From: Bacillota bacterium
GTDB taxonomy: Bacteria > Bacillota > Clostridia > Christensenellales > CAG-138
Assembly: GCA_023426265.1 (NCBI GenBank)
Contig: JAFABA010000105.1
Span: forward strand, 1-28,348
Direction of reading: 5' to 3'
DNA length: 28,348 nucleotides
The stretch's first letter is position 1; each line of letters starts with the position of its first letter. Under the pieces are notes generated by a model, which was not told the DNA's origin, ran no database searches, and was given only the letters and a program-made list of their open reading frames with translations. Position numbers and translations under genes: made by a program. Shown in pieces: positions 1 to 8,011 of the stretch.

Positions 1-628
1 ATGATGTTTTCGATAGGATGCGCCATACTGTTGCTTGCCCCTTTCTGTTCTTCAAATGCCATATAAGGATGGCGCTAATAATATGGACGGGCGGACAGCA
101 GGCTATGCCTTCCAAATTTAGCCGAAAGCTGTCTTTTGAAAAATCTGGCGTCAGCTTCAGTTCCAGCGGCGCATCCCGCTTTTCGGCTCCCGCCGCGGCG
201 TAAAGCGCCTGCAAAGCCGATGAGAGCAGGCCGGTAAACAGCACCGTCAAAAACGCGTCGTCCTTTACGCCGACCTCTACACCCGCATGCAGTTTTTTGA
301 TGCGGATATGCCGCCAGATGCGTTCAAAAGGCAGCCTCATGCGGCCTTCCTTGGGCCGCTTTTCCTTTTTCGGCCGCCCTGGCTTCCATAATACGCGCGG
401 TTTCTCTTTCCCCTGAAAGAGCAGTACATGCAAAGGGGGTTCCTCAAATAAATTGGCGCGCAGCCGATAGTTGAGCCGGATCAATCCTCCCCAAAAGCGG
501 ACCTGCAGCTTTACTTCCGCACCGCGCGGCATGGTAAGCGCGGCCGCGAGCGTAAGCTCGACCGGCCACCACAGCGCCACAATGATCAGCAATAGCAGCA
601 GGAGCAGGATGATGAACGCCGGATGCAA
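1..628 (-). CDS. DUF2953 domain protein (YtfI-like), 3' end outside window
   Basis: Open frame of 209 codons with no stop, cut by the window edge, so the C-terminus is missing. The best start is a TTG at 628, because AGAGGAAGG lies 9 nt upstream and no in-frame ATG precedes the coding stretch. The product begins HPAFIILLLLLLLIIVALWW, a single N-terminal membrane anchor. Later come KDDAFLTVLFTGLLSSAL and ELKLTPDFSKDSFRLNLEG, which resemble the conserved blocks of DUF2953 (a Asp-Ala/Gly helix, then a P-D-F strand). In other Bacillota this family sits next to the sporulation gene ytfJ and near scpAB. That is family knowledge, since the flanking genes lie outside the window. Biochemical function is unknown. 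The gene follows the pbpA unit but is separated from it by a terminator-like hairpin, so it probably has its own promoter. Confidence 0.75.
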   Translation of the reverse strand, partial: MHPAFIILLLLLLLIIVALWWPVELTLAAALTMPRGAEVKLQVRFWGGLIRLNYRLRANLFEEPPLHVLLFQGKEKPRVLWKPGRPKKEKRPKEGRMRLPFERIWRHIRIKKLHAGVEVGVKDDAFLTVLFTGLLSSALQALYAAAGAEKRDAPLELKLTPDFSKDSFRLNLEGIACCPPVHIISAILIWHLKNRKGQATVWRILSKTS

Positions 629-704
629 AAAAGCACCGCCTTCCTCTGTTGCGCCACCGGCAGGCTTTGCTAAAAAAGCGCAACCTCCCACCTCTTTTTT
701 GCAT

Positions 705-729
705 GAAAAGAGGCATGCCTTAGCATGCC
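705..729 (-). terminator. Intrinsic terminator after the FHA-rodA-pbp operon
   Basis: Inverted repeat GGCATGC (712-718) and GCATGCC (723-729) with a 4-nt loop. On the minus strand it is followed by TCTTTTC. It lies about 70 nt downstream of the pbp stop codon. A second, mutually exclusive hairpin overlaps it: CCTCTTTT 691-698 pairs with AAAAGAGG 706-713. Confidence 0.6.
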
Positions 730-797
730 CAATTTTAGAAAAATCATAAGAAACCGGTAAATTTATGAAACGTTGCGCGACCTATCCATCGGGTCCC

Positions 798-2318
798 TTA
801 ATAGCCCAGATCGATGGCTTTCTTGAGCACGCGGCCCGCAATGGGCGCGGCGTTCCTGCCGCCGCTTCCGCCTTTTTCCAGCACCACGCAGATGGCGAGC
901 GGATGCTCTTCCTCTTCCACAAAGCCGATAAACCAGGCGTTGGGCGCGGCCTCGCCCGAAGAGACCTCGGCGGTGCCCGTCTTGCCCGCCACCGTCACGC
1001 CGGAAACCGCAGCTCTCGTCCCCGTGCCGCTTTTTACTGTCTCTGCCATAAACCCGGCGAGTATTTGCGCTTCCGCCGCCGACATCGCCTTGCGCTCGGT
1101 CTCCGTTGTAAGCTGGTGGGTAGCGATGCCCATGGCCGACCTGACCTCTTTTAACAGCTTGGGCTGCACCATGATGCCGTCGTTGGCGACAGACGCAGCC
1201 AGCAGGCACATATGCAGCGGCGTTTCGATATCCGTATACTGCCCCACGCCGGACCATGCGAGGTTAACGTCCGAAGAGGCTTTTTCAAAGCTTCCCGTGG
1301 CAGTTACCATATCGTCAAACAGCGCGTCCTCCCCTATACCGACTTCTTTTGCGACGCGTGCCAAACGGTCCGCCCCAAGCTCGATAGCCAATAGGCCGAA
1401 CACATGGTTGCAGGATTTTGCGAACGCCGTTTTTAAATCAAGTTCGCCATGGTACTCTTCATTATAGTCCCGCACCACGCGATAGCCATGGAGCATGCCC
1501 GCTTGGTCTTCCGCTTCTTCCCCTTCCGGCTGCTCGCCCTCCGTCTGCCCGCTTTCATTGAGGGCAAGGTGCACGTCCGGAAGGTACTTGCCTGTCTTTT
1601 CATCGAACGCAAGAGGACCGTCGCAGGTAAACGTGCGCTCCATCACGCCGGGAAGATACCGTATGGCCGCGAGCACCGTTACCACTTTGAATACGGAGCC
1701 CGGCGTATAGCGGCCGGAGGTGACGCGGTTGACCATGGCGCTTTCGTCAAGCTCCCTGTCGCCGTTCAGATACTCCTGCACATACTTCGGGTCAAACGTC
1801 GGCTGGCTGACAGAGGCCAGTATTTCGCCGGTTTTATAGTTCATCACCACCACTGCGCCCCTGTAATCGTTCATGGCGTCATAGGCGGCGTCACTAAGCT
1901 TTGAGTCGATTGTCAGCACCACGTCCGACCCAATGATGGGTTTGCCCGAAAGCGCGCCGGTAATGCGCTCGAATATGCTCTGGTCAAAACCCAGCAGGTA
2001 TTTGGAAAAAAAGTTCTCCGCGCCGAATGTCTGGCCGTAATTGTCCCCCACCACGTGGGAGGTGGCGCGCCTTACCGAGCTGTCGTCGATATACACGCGG
2101 TCGCCGTCCGAATCGGTGGTGGCGAGCACCTTGCCGTTTCTGTCTAAGATATCGCCCGCGATAACATTGTTCTTTTGGGAGTTCAACCGCGTGTTATAGG
2201 GGCTTGCGAACCAGCGGGTGCCGTATTGGTCCACGGTATATACCAGGTAAATGCTCAGCACCACGAACATGGCGCAGAATACGATCAAAAGTCCTTTGAT
2301 GTTGTTTCTCGTATTCAC
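798..2318 (-). CDS. pbpA: Penicillin-binding protein, class B transpeptidase (PbpA/PBP2-like)
   Basis: D,D-transpeptidase that cross-links peptidoglycan at the outer face of the membrane. From the GTG at 2318 the protein has 506 residues: one N-terminal membrane helix (about 8-28), a linker, then a transpeptidase domain. All three catalytic boxes are visible: SVFK with nucleophile Ser208 and Lys211, SCN at 302-304, and KTGTAE at 446-451. GTG 2318 is preferred because AAGGAGG lies 8 nt before it, while the alternative GTG at 2327 overlaps that ribosome site. An acidic, Gly/Glu-rich insert occupies about 256-274 between the first two boxes. The gene follows the SEDS gene by 46 nt and is the last of three. 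An FHA, RodA/FtsW and PBP order is known from Clostridia and Actinobacteria and pairs one SEDS polymerase with its cognate PBP. Whether it serves elongation, division or sporulation cannot be told here. Confidence 0.93.
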   Translation of the reverse strand: MNTRNNIKGLLIVFCAMFVVLSIYLVYTVDQYGTRWFASPYNTRLNSQKNNVIAGDILDRNGKVLATTDSDGDRVYIDDSSVRRATSHVVGDNYGQTFGAENFFSKYLLGFDQSIFERITGALSGKPIIGSDVVLTIDSKLSDAAYDAMNDYRGAVVVMNYKTGEILASVSQPTFDPKYVQEYLNGDRELDESAMVNRVTSGRYTPGSVFKVVTVLAAIRYLPGVMERTFTCDGPLAFDEKTGKYLPDVHLALNESGQTEGEQPEGEEAEDQAGMLHGYRVVRDYNEEYHGELDLKTAFAKSCNHVFGLLAIELGADRLARVAKEVGIGEDALFDDMVTATGSFEKASSDVNLAWSGVGQYTDIETPLHMCLLAASVANDGIMVQPKLLKEVRSAMGIATHQLTTETERKAMSAAEAQILAGFMAETVKSGTGTRAAVSGVTVAGKTGTAEVSSGEAAPNAWFIGFVEEEEHPLAICVVLEKGGSGGRNAAPIAGRVLKKAIDLGY

Positions 2319-2364
2319 TTGCCACACCTCCTTCCGCGGCGGGCGGATGCAAGAAAGGCCGCCG

Positions 2365-3609
2365 TCATACCGTCATCTCCTTGAGCGCGCGCTCCAACGT
2401 TTCGCCGCCCTGTATGGCGACGCCCTCCAGTATACCTAAAAGCATCATGCTGGCCGTCATGGAACTGCCGCCGTAGCTGACAAACGGCAGCGTGATGCCC
2501 GTGAGCGGAATCAGCTTGATGACGCCCGCGATGATGATAAAGCTTTGCAACGTGATGAGCGCCGTGCAGCCGAATGCCACAAGCATGGTGAACCGGTCCG
2601 GCGCGTTCAACGCGATGAGCGCCCCGCGGACAATAAACACCAGGTAAAACGCAATGATGCATACGCCGAATATGACGCCAAATTCCTCGCAGATGACGGC
2701 GAAAATATAATCCGTATGGTAGGCGGGAATGAGCTTGGGGGAGCCTCTTGTAAGCCCCATGCCCCACAATCCGCCGCTTGCGATTGCCATCAACCCCTGT
2801 GCGATCTGGTAGCCGTTGCCCGAATACGTAGCCCACGGGTTTTTCCAGATGGCCACGCGAACGCGCACATGGTCAAACAGATAATAACTGGCGACAGCCC
2901 CCACGGTGCCGCCCCCAAGGCCCATCAGCGTGAGCGCCTTGTTCCCCGTGGCCACATAGAATACGATCAGGCTCGTTAAGCCGATCAGTACCGCAGCACC
3001 CAGATCCCGCTCAATCACAAGCAGGCCCACCACGCCCACGACATAAGCTAAAAGCGGCCAGATTCCCCGCACGTCCCGCGAGCTTGCAAGCCAGTGGCCC
3101 AACACGAACACGGTGGCCACCTTGACAAATTCTGAAGGCTGGAAGTTCTGCCCGCCGATCGTGATCCAGTTCTTTGCGCCGTATACCTCGTTGCCGATCA
3201 CAAACAATATTGCGAGCATGCCGACGGAACCCGCCATCAGCAGCCAGTTGATGCGGCGAAGCAGGTTGGGAAACCGCATCAGCAAAATGCAGAACACCAT
3301 CGCCAGCATGCCGATGCCAAACCACATGATCTGTTTGAACGCGATATCCGGGTCGATGCGGTACTGGACGATGAGCCCGACGCCCACCAGCACGTTCGCA
3401 ATGATCAAAAGATACCGGTCCACATGCCGGAATATGAACGTAAGCACGATATACTGGAACAGCAGCAGCGCCACCAATATCCCGCCGAATATGAATGCAT
3501 TGAAATCAAGCGTTGAATCCCGGAACGCAAGCAGACAGAACGCGCTCAGTTCAAACAATATAATGAGCGTGAGAAGGCCCGCGGCACTCACATGCTTCCA
3601 TCTACGCAT
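2365..3609 (-). CDS. SEDS-family peptidoglycan glycosyltransferase (FtsW/RodA/SpoVE)
   Basis: Multi-pass membrane enzyme that polymerises lipid II into glycan strands and works with the class B PBP encoded next to it. The 414-residue length and about ten hydrophobic helices fit the family. The diagnostic C-terminal blocks are present: HTDYIFAVICEEFG (equivalent of the family's HTDFIFA..GEE motif) and LIPLTGITLPFVSYGGSSM near 353-371. The start ATG has GAGGAGG 6 nt upstream, inside the end of the FHA gene, and the two genes overlap by 8 nt, which implies translational coupling. The family members FtsW, RodA and SpoVE cannot be separated by motif reading, so no gene symbol is given. The FHA neighbour favours the clostridial/actinobacterial RodA-type cluster. 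Confidence 0.93.
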   Translation of the reverse strand: MRRWKHVSAAGLLTLIILFELSAFCLLAFRDSTLDFNAFIFGGILVALLLFQYIVLTFIFRHVDRYLLIIANVLVGVGLIVQYRIDPDIAFKQIMWFGIGMLAMVFCILLMRFPNLLRRINWLLMAGSVGMLAILFVIGNEVYGAKNWITIGGQNFQPSEFVKVATVFVLGHWLASSRDVRGIWPLLAYVVGVVGLLVIERDLGAAVLIGLTSLIVFYVATGNKALTLMGLGGGTVGAVASYYLFDHVRVRVAIWKNPWATYSGNGYQIAQGLMAIASGGLWGMGLTRGSPKLIPAYHTDYIFAVICEEFGVIFGVCIIAFYLVFIVRGALIALNAPDRFTMLVAFGCTALITLQSFIIIAGVIKLIPLTGITLPFVSYGGSSMTASMMLLGILEGVAIQGGETLERALKEMTV

Positions 3610-4069
3610 CCGCTTCCTCCTCGCCGCTTAGATGCAGCACCATGACAAGACCGCCCATTTCCAAAGTATCGCCGGTATACAAAAGCTCGTCCTTCTTTTT
3701 ATTGGCGCGTTCCCCGTTAATGAGGACGCCCACGCTGGAGCCGTAATCCGCCAGGTACAGCCCATCCTTTTTTTCAAATAAAAAAGCATGGACAGGCGCC
3801 AGCGAATTTAATTGAACGCTGATATCGCAGCGTTTGGCGCGGCCTATCGTATTTTCCCTCTTGAGCGGGTACTTTGTGCCGCTCAGATCTTCCGGCGCAG
3901 TTACCTCAAGATAGCCGGGGGAAACGCTCCGCACCTTCTGCTTGATCTGCTGCACGGTTTTGAATTCCTTCACCGAGTGCAGCACAAGGCGCAAAAGAAT
4001 ATAGAGGATGAGGATCAAAAAGAAATAGCGCATCCCCATGGCCACGATATCATATGCGTTTTCGTACAT
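3602..4069 (-). CDS. Membrane-anchored FHA domain protein
   Basis: 155 residues from the ATG at 4069. This start is chosen over an upstream in-frame ATG at 4114 because AGGAGG lies 8 nt before it. One membrane helix spans about 11-31, followed by a cytoplasmic FHA domain (about 53-148). FHA folds bind phosphothreonine peptides, and in actinobacterial FhaB-RodA-PbpA clusters they link Ser/Thr kinase signalling to cell-wall synthesis. Visible FHA marks are the Gly-Arg pair at 76-77 (NTIGRAK), His94 and the GSSVGVLINGE block. The usual Ser of the SxxH signature reads Ala91 here (APVH), so phosphopeptide binding may be weakened. It is the first gene of the FHA-SEDS-PBP operon and likely recruits or tunes the two enzymes downstream, by inference from the cluster. 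Confidence 0.85.
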   Translation of the reverse strand: MYENAYDIVAMGMRYFFLILILYILLRLVLHSVKEFKTVQQIKQKVRSVSPGYLEVTAPEDLSGTKYPLKRENTIGRAKRCDISVQLNSLAPVHAFLFEKKDGLYLADYGSSVGVLINGERANKKKDELLYTGDTLEMGGLVMVLHLSGEEEADA

Positions 4070-4161
4070 GGTCCCCCTCCTTTCGTTGCCGGATGTTGTC
4101 ATACTGATCCGCATTTCATTTATTCCTTTAGAGCGGATTAGTAGATACTATTTTCCTTAGC

Positions 4162-4183
4162 CGTGGACAAATATTTGTCCACG
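4162..4183. promoter_or_regulatory. 22-bp perfect palindrome upstream of the FHA-rodA-pbp operon
   Basis: The arm CGTGGACAAAT is followed directly by its exact reverse complement, with no spacer. It lies 93 nt before the FHA start codon, downstream of the predicted promoter at 4238-4266, so it would sit in the leader transcript or cover a second, weaker promoter (TTGTCC-17-TATCTA). It could be an operator for a dimeric regulator. A zero-loop RNA hairpin is less favourable. Confidence 0.5.
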
Positions 4184-4237
4184 CTTCCCTTCGAGAATAG
4201 TGTAATTATTTCCCATCCGGCGTAGATTTTCACCAAA

Positions 4238-4266
4238 ATCATACCACAAAGCCGCCCATGAAGACA
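4238..4266 (-). promoter_or_regulatory. Candidate sigma-A promoter of the FHA-rodA-pbp operon
   Basis: On the minus strand TGTCTT, 17 nt, TATGAT, with an extended -10 (TG one base before the hexamer). The -35 is poor. It overlaps the stem-loop at 4248-4276. It would give a leader of about 160 nt. Confidence 0.4.
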
Positions 4267-4393
4267 TGGCGGCTTTATGAATTTTTAATCGAACAAATGA
4301 CTATGCCGTTTGTTGAGGCTTTCCGCTTGGGGTTGACGGGGCAACCCCAAACGCAAGATGTCCCATCTGACGCACGTGTGTGTCAGATGGGAC
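4248..4393. repeat. Three tandem perfect inverted repeats downstream of the metal ATPase gene
   Basis: The 4070-4458 gap (about 390 nt) has no gene. Besides the promoter and palindrome listed separately it holds three hairpins. AAAGCCGCC 4248-4256 pairs with GGCGGCTTT 4268-4276. TTGGGGTTG 4327-4335 pairs with CAACCCCAA 4342-4350. GTCCCATCTGAC 4360-4371 pairs with GTCAGATGGGAC 4382-4393, and this last one extends inward to about 16 bp. None has a clean T-run, so calling them terminators of the ATPase operon is tentative. Confidence 0.6.
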
Positions 4394-4458
4394 GGATTAA
4401 GTGCATGTTCTAATTTGCTTGCGTCGGCGGATGGCAAAGCATCCCCGCCTGCAGCTTT

Positions 4459-6483
4459 TTATTTGCGCCTTGTCGGCAGCAGCCGCAGGGCATTCAACAC
4501 GCAGATGAGCGTGGTACCGACATCCGCGAACACCGCCATCCACATGTTCGCGACGCCGAACGCGCCCAGCAGCATCACCAGCACCTTGATGGCGATGGCG
4601 AACGTGATATTCATCTTGGCGATCGTCACGGTGCGGCGGCTTAAGGAGATGGAATCGGGGATCGCGTGAAGTTCCGGGGTCAGCAGCACGACGTCCGCCG
4701 CCTCCACCGCCATATCCGTCCCGCTCCCGCCTATGGCCATACCGATATCGGCGCCCATGAGCACCGGCGCATCGTTGATGCCGTCGCCCACAAACAGCAC
4801 GTTGCCGTGTGCGCTTCTGATCTCCTGCATGCGGGTCAGTTTTTCTTCGGGCAGCAGTTTATAATAGACGCCGTTTACGCCGGTTTGTTTTGCGACCTCT
4901 TGCGCGGGCGCTTCCGCGTCGCCGGTCAGTATGGCGGTGTAGCCAATCATGCCGTTCAGCTTTTTGATCGCCCCGCCCGCGTCAGTCTTGAGTTCGTCCG
5001 CAATCAGTATCGTACCCTTAAACAAGCCGTCCACTGCCACATAGGCGACGGTACCCGTGCTTGCAGGAAAATTTGCAATGCCATGTTCCTGCATCAGCCT
5101 CGCGTTGCCAACCAGCACGCGCCTTCCCGTCACAGAGGCGGAAACGCCGCGGCCCGCGATTTCTTCTACCTCTTCCGCAGGCGTATATTCTCCCGCCGCT
5201 GTGCGGATGGCGCTTGCCACCGGGTGGGGGCTAAAGTGTTCCGCAGCCGCCGCGAGCCTTAAGAGTTCCTCTTCCTTCACCCCGTTTATGGGGATCGCCA
5301 TCTGCACCTTGAAAACGCCGCGGGTCAAAGTGCCGGTTTTATCGAATACGGCGGCATCCACCGCGGCAAGCTGTTCCATGCGGTTTGCGCCCTTGAAGAG
5401 TACCCCGCGCGAGGACGCGTTGGCAAGCCCCGCAAAAAACGTAAGCGGCACGCTGATGACAAGCGCGCACGGGCAGGAGATAACAAGAAATATGAGCGCC
5501 CTGTGCAGCCATTCTGAAAACGCGCCGAAGCTCGCAAGCGGCGGGATAACGGCAAGCAGCGCTGCGATGCCCACGACGATGGGCGTGTATACGCGCGCGA
5601 ACCGCGTAATAAAGTTTTCCAGCTTCGGTTTGCCCTTCGCGGCATCCTCCACCGCGCGCAGCACGCGGCTGACGGCGGATTCCGAGGCGGGGCGGGTTAC
5701 GGAAACCGTGATGGGGCTATTTTGGTTGATGCCGCCCGCCATGACCTCGCGGCCCAAGGTGACGCGTACGGGCACGGACTCGCCCGTAAGAGCGCTGAAA
5801 TCCACCAGGCTTTCGCCGGAAAGCACTTCGCCATCAAGCGGGATTCGCTCACCGGGATTGATAAGCACCTGTTCCCCGACATTTACTTTCGCGGGGTCCG
5901 TTATCTGCCAAATTCCATCCCGCATGACGCGGGCGGTGTCCGGCCGTAACCCCACTGCGGCGCGGATGCTCTTTCTGGAACGGCCAACGGCAAGGTCCTG
6001 AAAGTATTCGCCCACGCGGTAGAACAGCATAACGGCGACGGCTTCGTCATAATCGCCCAGCGCAAGCGCGCCGATCGTTGCAACACCCATCAGGAAGCTT
6101 TCGCCAAACACCTGGCCGCGAACAATGTCCTTACCCGCCTGCAAAAGCACCGGCGCCCCAAGCAGGACATAGGCGGCAAGATTCAGTATGATATGCACAA
6201 GCCCTTCCGTTAAAAATCCGCCCCCAAACAATACCGCGCCAATTGCAATGGGCAGCCACAGTTTGAACGGGTGTTCCTTCTCCGCCCCGTGCGTATGCCC
6301 GCAATTTGCGCAGGCGGCGCAGCCGTCTTCCTCGCAGGCTTCCTCTCCATGCGCGTGCGCGTGTTCATGGCCGGAGCAGGCGGCACAGCCGTCCAGTTCG
6401 CAGGCGTCTTCATGGGCTTGGCTCTGAACTTTGCTTTTCTTCTTAGGAACTGCCGATTGCAGCCTGGCCTCTTCGCTGCTCAT
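4459..6483 (-). CDS. cadA: P1B-type heavy-metal exporting ATPase (Cd/Zn/Pb type)
   Basis: 674 residues. It pumps soft divalent metal ions out of the cytosol at the cost of ATP. Visible landmarks: TGES (233-236, actuator), CPC at 337-339 in a membrane helix (metal site of Zn/Cd/Pb and Cu subfamilies), DKTGT with phosphorylated Asp381, SPHP (His420-Pro421) and GDGINDAP (566-573). The N-terminus lacks a GMxCxxC ferredoxin-like HMA domain. Instead it carries two near-identical Cys modules (ACELDGCAAC near 27-36 and ACEEDGCAAC near 49-58) separated by a His-rich run, plus CGHTH, probably a soft-metal chelating tail. GGGGGAGG lies 7 nt before the ATG, and the start overlaps the ArsR gene stop by 4 nt, so the pair is coupled. 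The C-terminal helix reads NALRLLP, typical of the Cd/Zn branch. The exact metal is inferred from family. Confidence 0.92.
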   Translation of the reverse strand: MSSEEARLQSAVPKKKSKVQSQAHEDACELDGCAACSGHEHAHAHGEEACEEDGCAACANCGHTHGAEKEHPFKLWLPIAIGAVLFGGGFLTEGLVHIILNLAAYVLLGAPVLLQAGKDIVRGQVFGESFLMGVATIGALALGDYDEAVAVMLFYRVGEYFQDLAVGRSRKSIRAAVGLRPDTARVMRDGIWQITDPAKVNVGEQVLINPGERIPLDGEVLSGESLVDFSALTGESVPVRVTLGREVMAGGINQNSPITVSVTRPASESAVSRVLRAVEDAAKGKPKLENFITRFARVYTPIVVGIAALLAVIPPLASFGAFSEWLHRALIFLVISCPCALVISVPLTFFAGLANASSRGVLFKGANRMEQLAAVDAAVFDKTGTLTRGVFKVQMAIPINGVKEEELLRLAAAAEHFSPHPVASAIRTAAGEYTPAEEVEEIAGRGVSASVTGRRVLVGNARLMQEHGIANFPASTGTVAYVAVDGLFKGTILIADELKTDAGGAIKKLNGMIGYTAILTGDAEAPAQEVAKQTGVNGVYYKLLPEEKLTRMQEIRSAHGNVLFVGDGINDAPVLMGADIGMAIGGSGTDMAVEAADVVLLTPELHAIPDSISLSRRTVTIAKMNITFAIAIKVLVMLLGAFGVANMWMAVFADVGTTLICVLNALRLLPTRRK

Positions 6484-6899
6484 ATCTGTTCCTCCCCCAA
6501 ACTTTTTTGAAATTTACAAACCATACATGGGATGAGGTTGCCGCTGGTAATATCGTGCAGCAAATGCCTCACCATGTGCCCTGTACGGGTATCGCTGATG
6601 GAATAGACGGCACGCTTGCCCATCTTTTTATAGCGCACCACGCCGCATTGCCGGAGCGTTCGCAGGTGGTGGGAAACGGCGGGCTGGCTCATGTTTAAGA
6701 TATCCGCCATTTCGCATACGCACATATCCTCCAAGGCCAGCATGGACAGCAGGCGGATGCGCGTGCTGTCGCTCAGCTGCTGAAAAATTTCCGCCGCATC
6801 CACCGCCTCGTCTTCATCCGGAATGTGCTCTATGATATAGCGCTCATGCTGCGCGTCGATATGCTCCGTCTGACAAACGGGAAAATTCTTCTTTTCCAT
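6480..6899 (-). CDS. ArsR/SmtB-family metal-sensing repressor
   Basis: 139 residues from the ATG at 6899, chosen because GGAGG is 8 nt upstream. Earlier in-frame ATGs (6941, 6914) lie inside the AT-rich operator and have no ribosome site. A winged helix-turn-helix covers about 40-100. Metal-site candidates are visible: CVC at 60-62, as in the thiolate site of ArsR/CadC, a His-rich last helix (Asp103, His108, His112, His115) like the alpha-5 site of SmtB/CadC, and CMVC at 125-128 plus Cys9. Family members leave DNA when they bind metal, which switches on the exporter. The stop overlaps the ATPase start (ATGA), so sensor and pump are made together. The mix of Cys and His sites suits Cd/Pb/Zn sensing, but the ion is not decidable. 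Confidence 0.9.
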   Translation of the reverse strand: MEKKNFPVCQTEHIDAQHERYIIEHIPDEDEAVDAAEIFQQLSDSTRIRLLSMLALEDMCVCEMADILNMSQPAVSHHLRTLRQCGVVRYKKMGKRAVYSISDTRTGHMVRHLLHDITSGNLIPCMVCKFQKSLGEEQI

Positions 6900-6912
6900 C
6901 TTTGCACCCTCC

Positions 6913-6957
6913 ATACTATAAAATATAAACATATAAGTCATCGTTTATGTATAGTAT
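6913..6957. promoter_or_regulatory. Probable operator/promoter region of the arsR-ATPase operon
   Basis: AT-rich dyad immediately upstream of the repressor gene. ATACTATA (6913-6920) is mirrored exactly by TATAGTAT (6950-6957), and inside it ATAAAC (6925-6930) by GTTTAT (6943-6948), with nearly the same centre. ArsR-family operators are AT-rich dyads over their own promoter, which fits autoregulation. No clear -35 box was identified. Confidence 0.5.
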
Positions 6958-7005
6958 ATATCTGTCCCTGTTAAACTGCAACCATCCTGATGGGATTTCT
7001 GCCAT

Positions 7006-7028
7006 AAAAATACCGCCCTATTTGGCGG
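7006..7028 (-). terminator. Intrinsic terminator after rluD-like gene
   Basis: CCGCC 7013-7017 pairs with GGCGG 7024-7028 over a 6-nt loop. On the minus strand a TATTTTTA run follows. It lies 24 nt beyond the rluD stop codon and separates lspA-rluD from the arsR unit. Confidence 0.65.
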
Positions 7029-7051
7029 CTGTCATCAAAATATTTAAATCG

Positions 7052-7999
7052 TCAGGGCAAGCTTTCCCAATCCGGCACTTCCTCGCAGCCCGCCCGGCGC
7101 AGCGCCTGCAAAAACCAATCCGGCGGCGGCGCGAAAAAACGCATCTCTTCCCCTGTGCGCGGGTGTTTGAGCATCAATTCATATGCATGGAGCGCCTGGC
7201 CTTCCAAATTGAGCTTGGGTTTTGCCGGGCCGTACAGAGGATCGCCTGCGACGGGGTGCTTTTTGTATGCCATATGCACGCGGATCTGGTGCGTACGCCC
7301 GGTTTCCAAGCTGGCCTTAATTAATGTAAACTGCCCCATGCGACTGAGTACCCGCCAATGGGTCACGGCTTCCCTGCCATCTTTGACGACAGCCATGCGC
7401 TTGCGGTCCACCGGATGGCGGCCGACGGGCGCATCGATGGTCCCCGTATCCTCTTTTAAGTTTCCTTCCACAATGGCAATGTAGTTGCGCCGTGCGGAAT
7501 GCGCCTTGATCTGCGCGCTCAAATTCGTGTGGGCGAGATCGTTTTTTGCGATAACCAGAAGGCCGGAGGTCATTTTATCGATTCTGTGCACAATGCCGGG
7601 GCGCAATACGCCGCCGATGCCGGAAAGATCGGTAACGGCGTACAAAAGCGCGTTTACAAGCGTGCCGCTTGCGTTGCCGGGCGCGGGATGCACCACCATG
7701 CCCTGAGGCTTGTTGACAACGCAGATATCCGCGTCCTGATATACGATGTCGATCGGGATGGGTTCTGGTTCAACATCCAAAAGCTCCGGCGGTTCCATGC
7801 GCAAAAGCACATCTTCCCCCGCCTGGAGCTTGTAGTTGGCTTTGCGAACTTTTCCCAAAACCAGTACGGCTTCTTCCTGGATAAGGCGCTGGATGCGCGC
7901 GCGGCTCTCCCCGCTGACGCGGGAAAGAAATACGTCCAGACGTTCGCCGGACGTATCCGCTAAATAGCGCGTTTCCACACTGCTTTCCAGGTCTTCCAT
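7052..7999 (-). CDS. rluD: RluA/RluD-family 23S rRNA pseudouridine synthase
   Basis: 315 residues. The N-terminal S4 RNA-binding domain (about 18-65, ERLDVFLSR..) is followed by the pseudouridine synthase domain. The catalytic motif HRIDKMTSG places the nucleophilic Asp at 141. RLKPGIVHRIDK-like spacing and the TGRTHQIRVHM block near 236-246 are typical of RluD-type enzymes that isomerise uridines in helix 69 of 23S rRNA. The exact target site cannot be read from sequence. GGAGG lies 5 nt before the ATG. It sits 12 nt after lspA, a common lspA-rluD pair in Bacillota, and is followed by a terminator. Confidence 0.92.
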   Translation of the reverse strand: MEDLESSVETRYLADTSGERLDVFLSRVSGESRARIQRLIQEEAVLVLGKVRKANYKLQAGEDVLLRMEPPELLDVEPEPIPIDIVYQDADICVVNKPQGMVVHPAPGNASGTLVNALLYAVTDLSGIGGVLRPGIVHRIDKMTSGLLVIAKNDLAHTNLSAQIKAHSARRNYIAIVEGNLKEDTGTIDAPVGRHPVDRKRMAVVKDGREAVTHWRVLSRMGQFTLIKASLETGRTHQIRVHMAYKKHPVAGDPLYGPAKPKLNLEGQALHAYELMLKHPRTGEEMRFFAPPPDWFLQALRRAGCEEVPDWESLP

Positions 8000-8011
8000 G
8001 AGGCCCTCCGG

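Noticed and set aside
2318..2327. GTG at 2327 as start of the PBP gene
   Set aside because: It overlaps the AAGGAGG ribosome site; GTG 2318 has ideal spacing.
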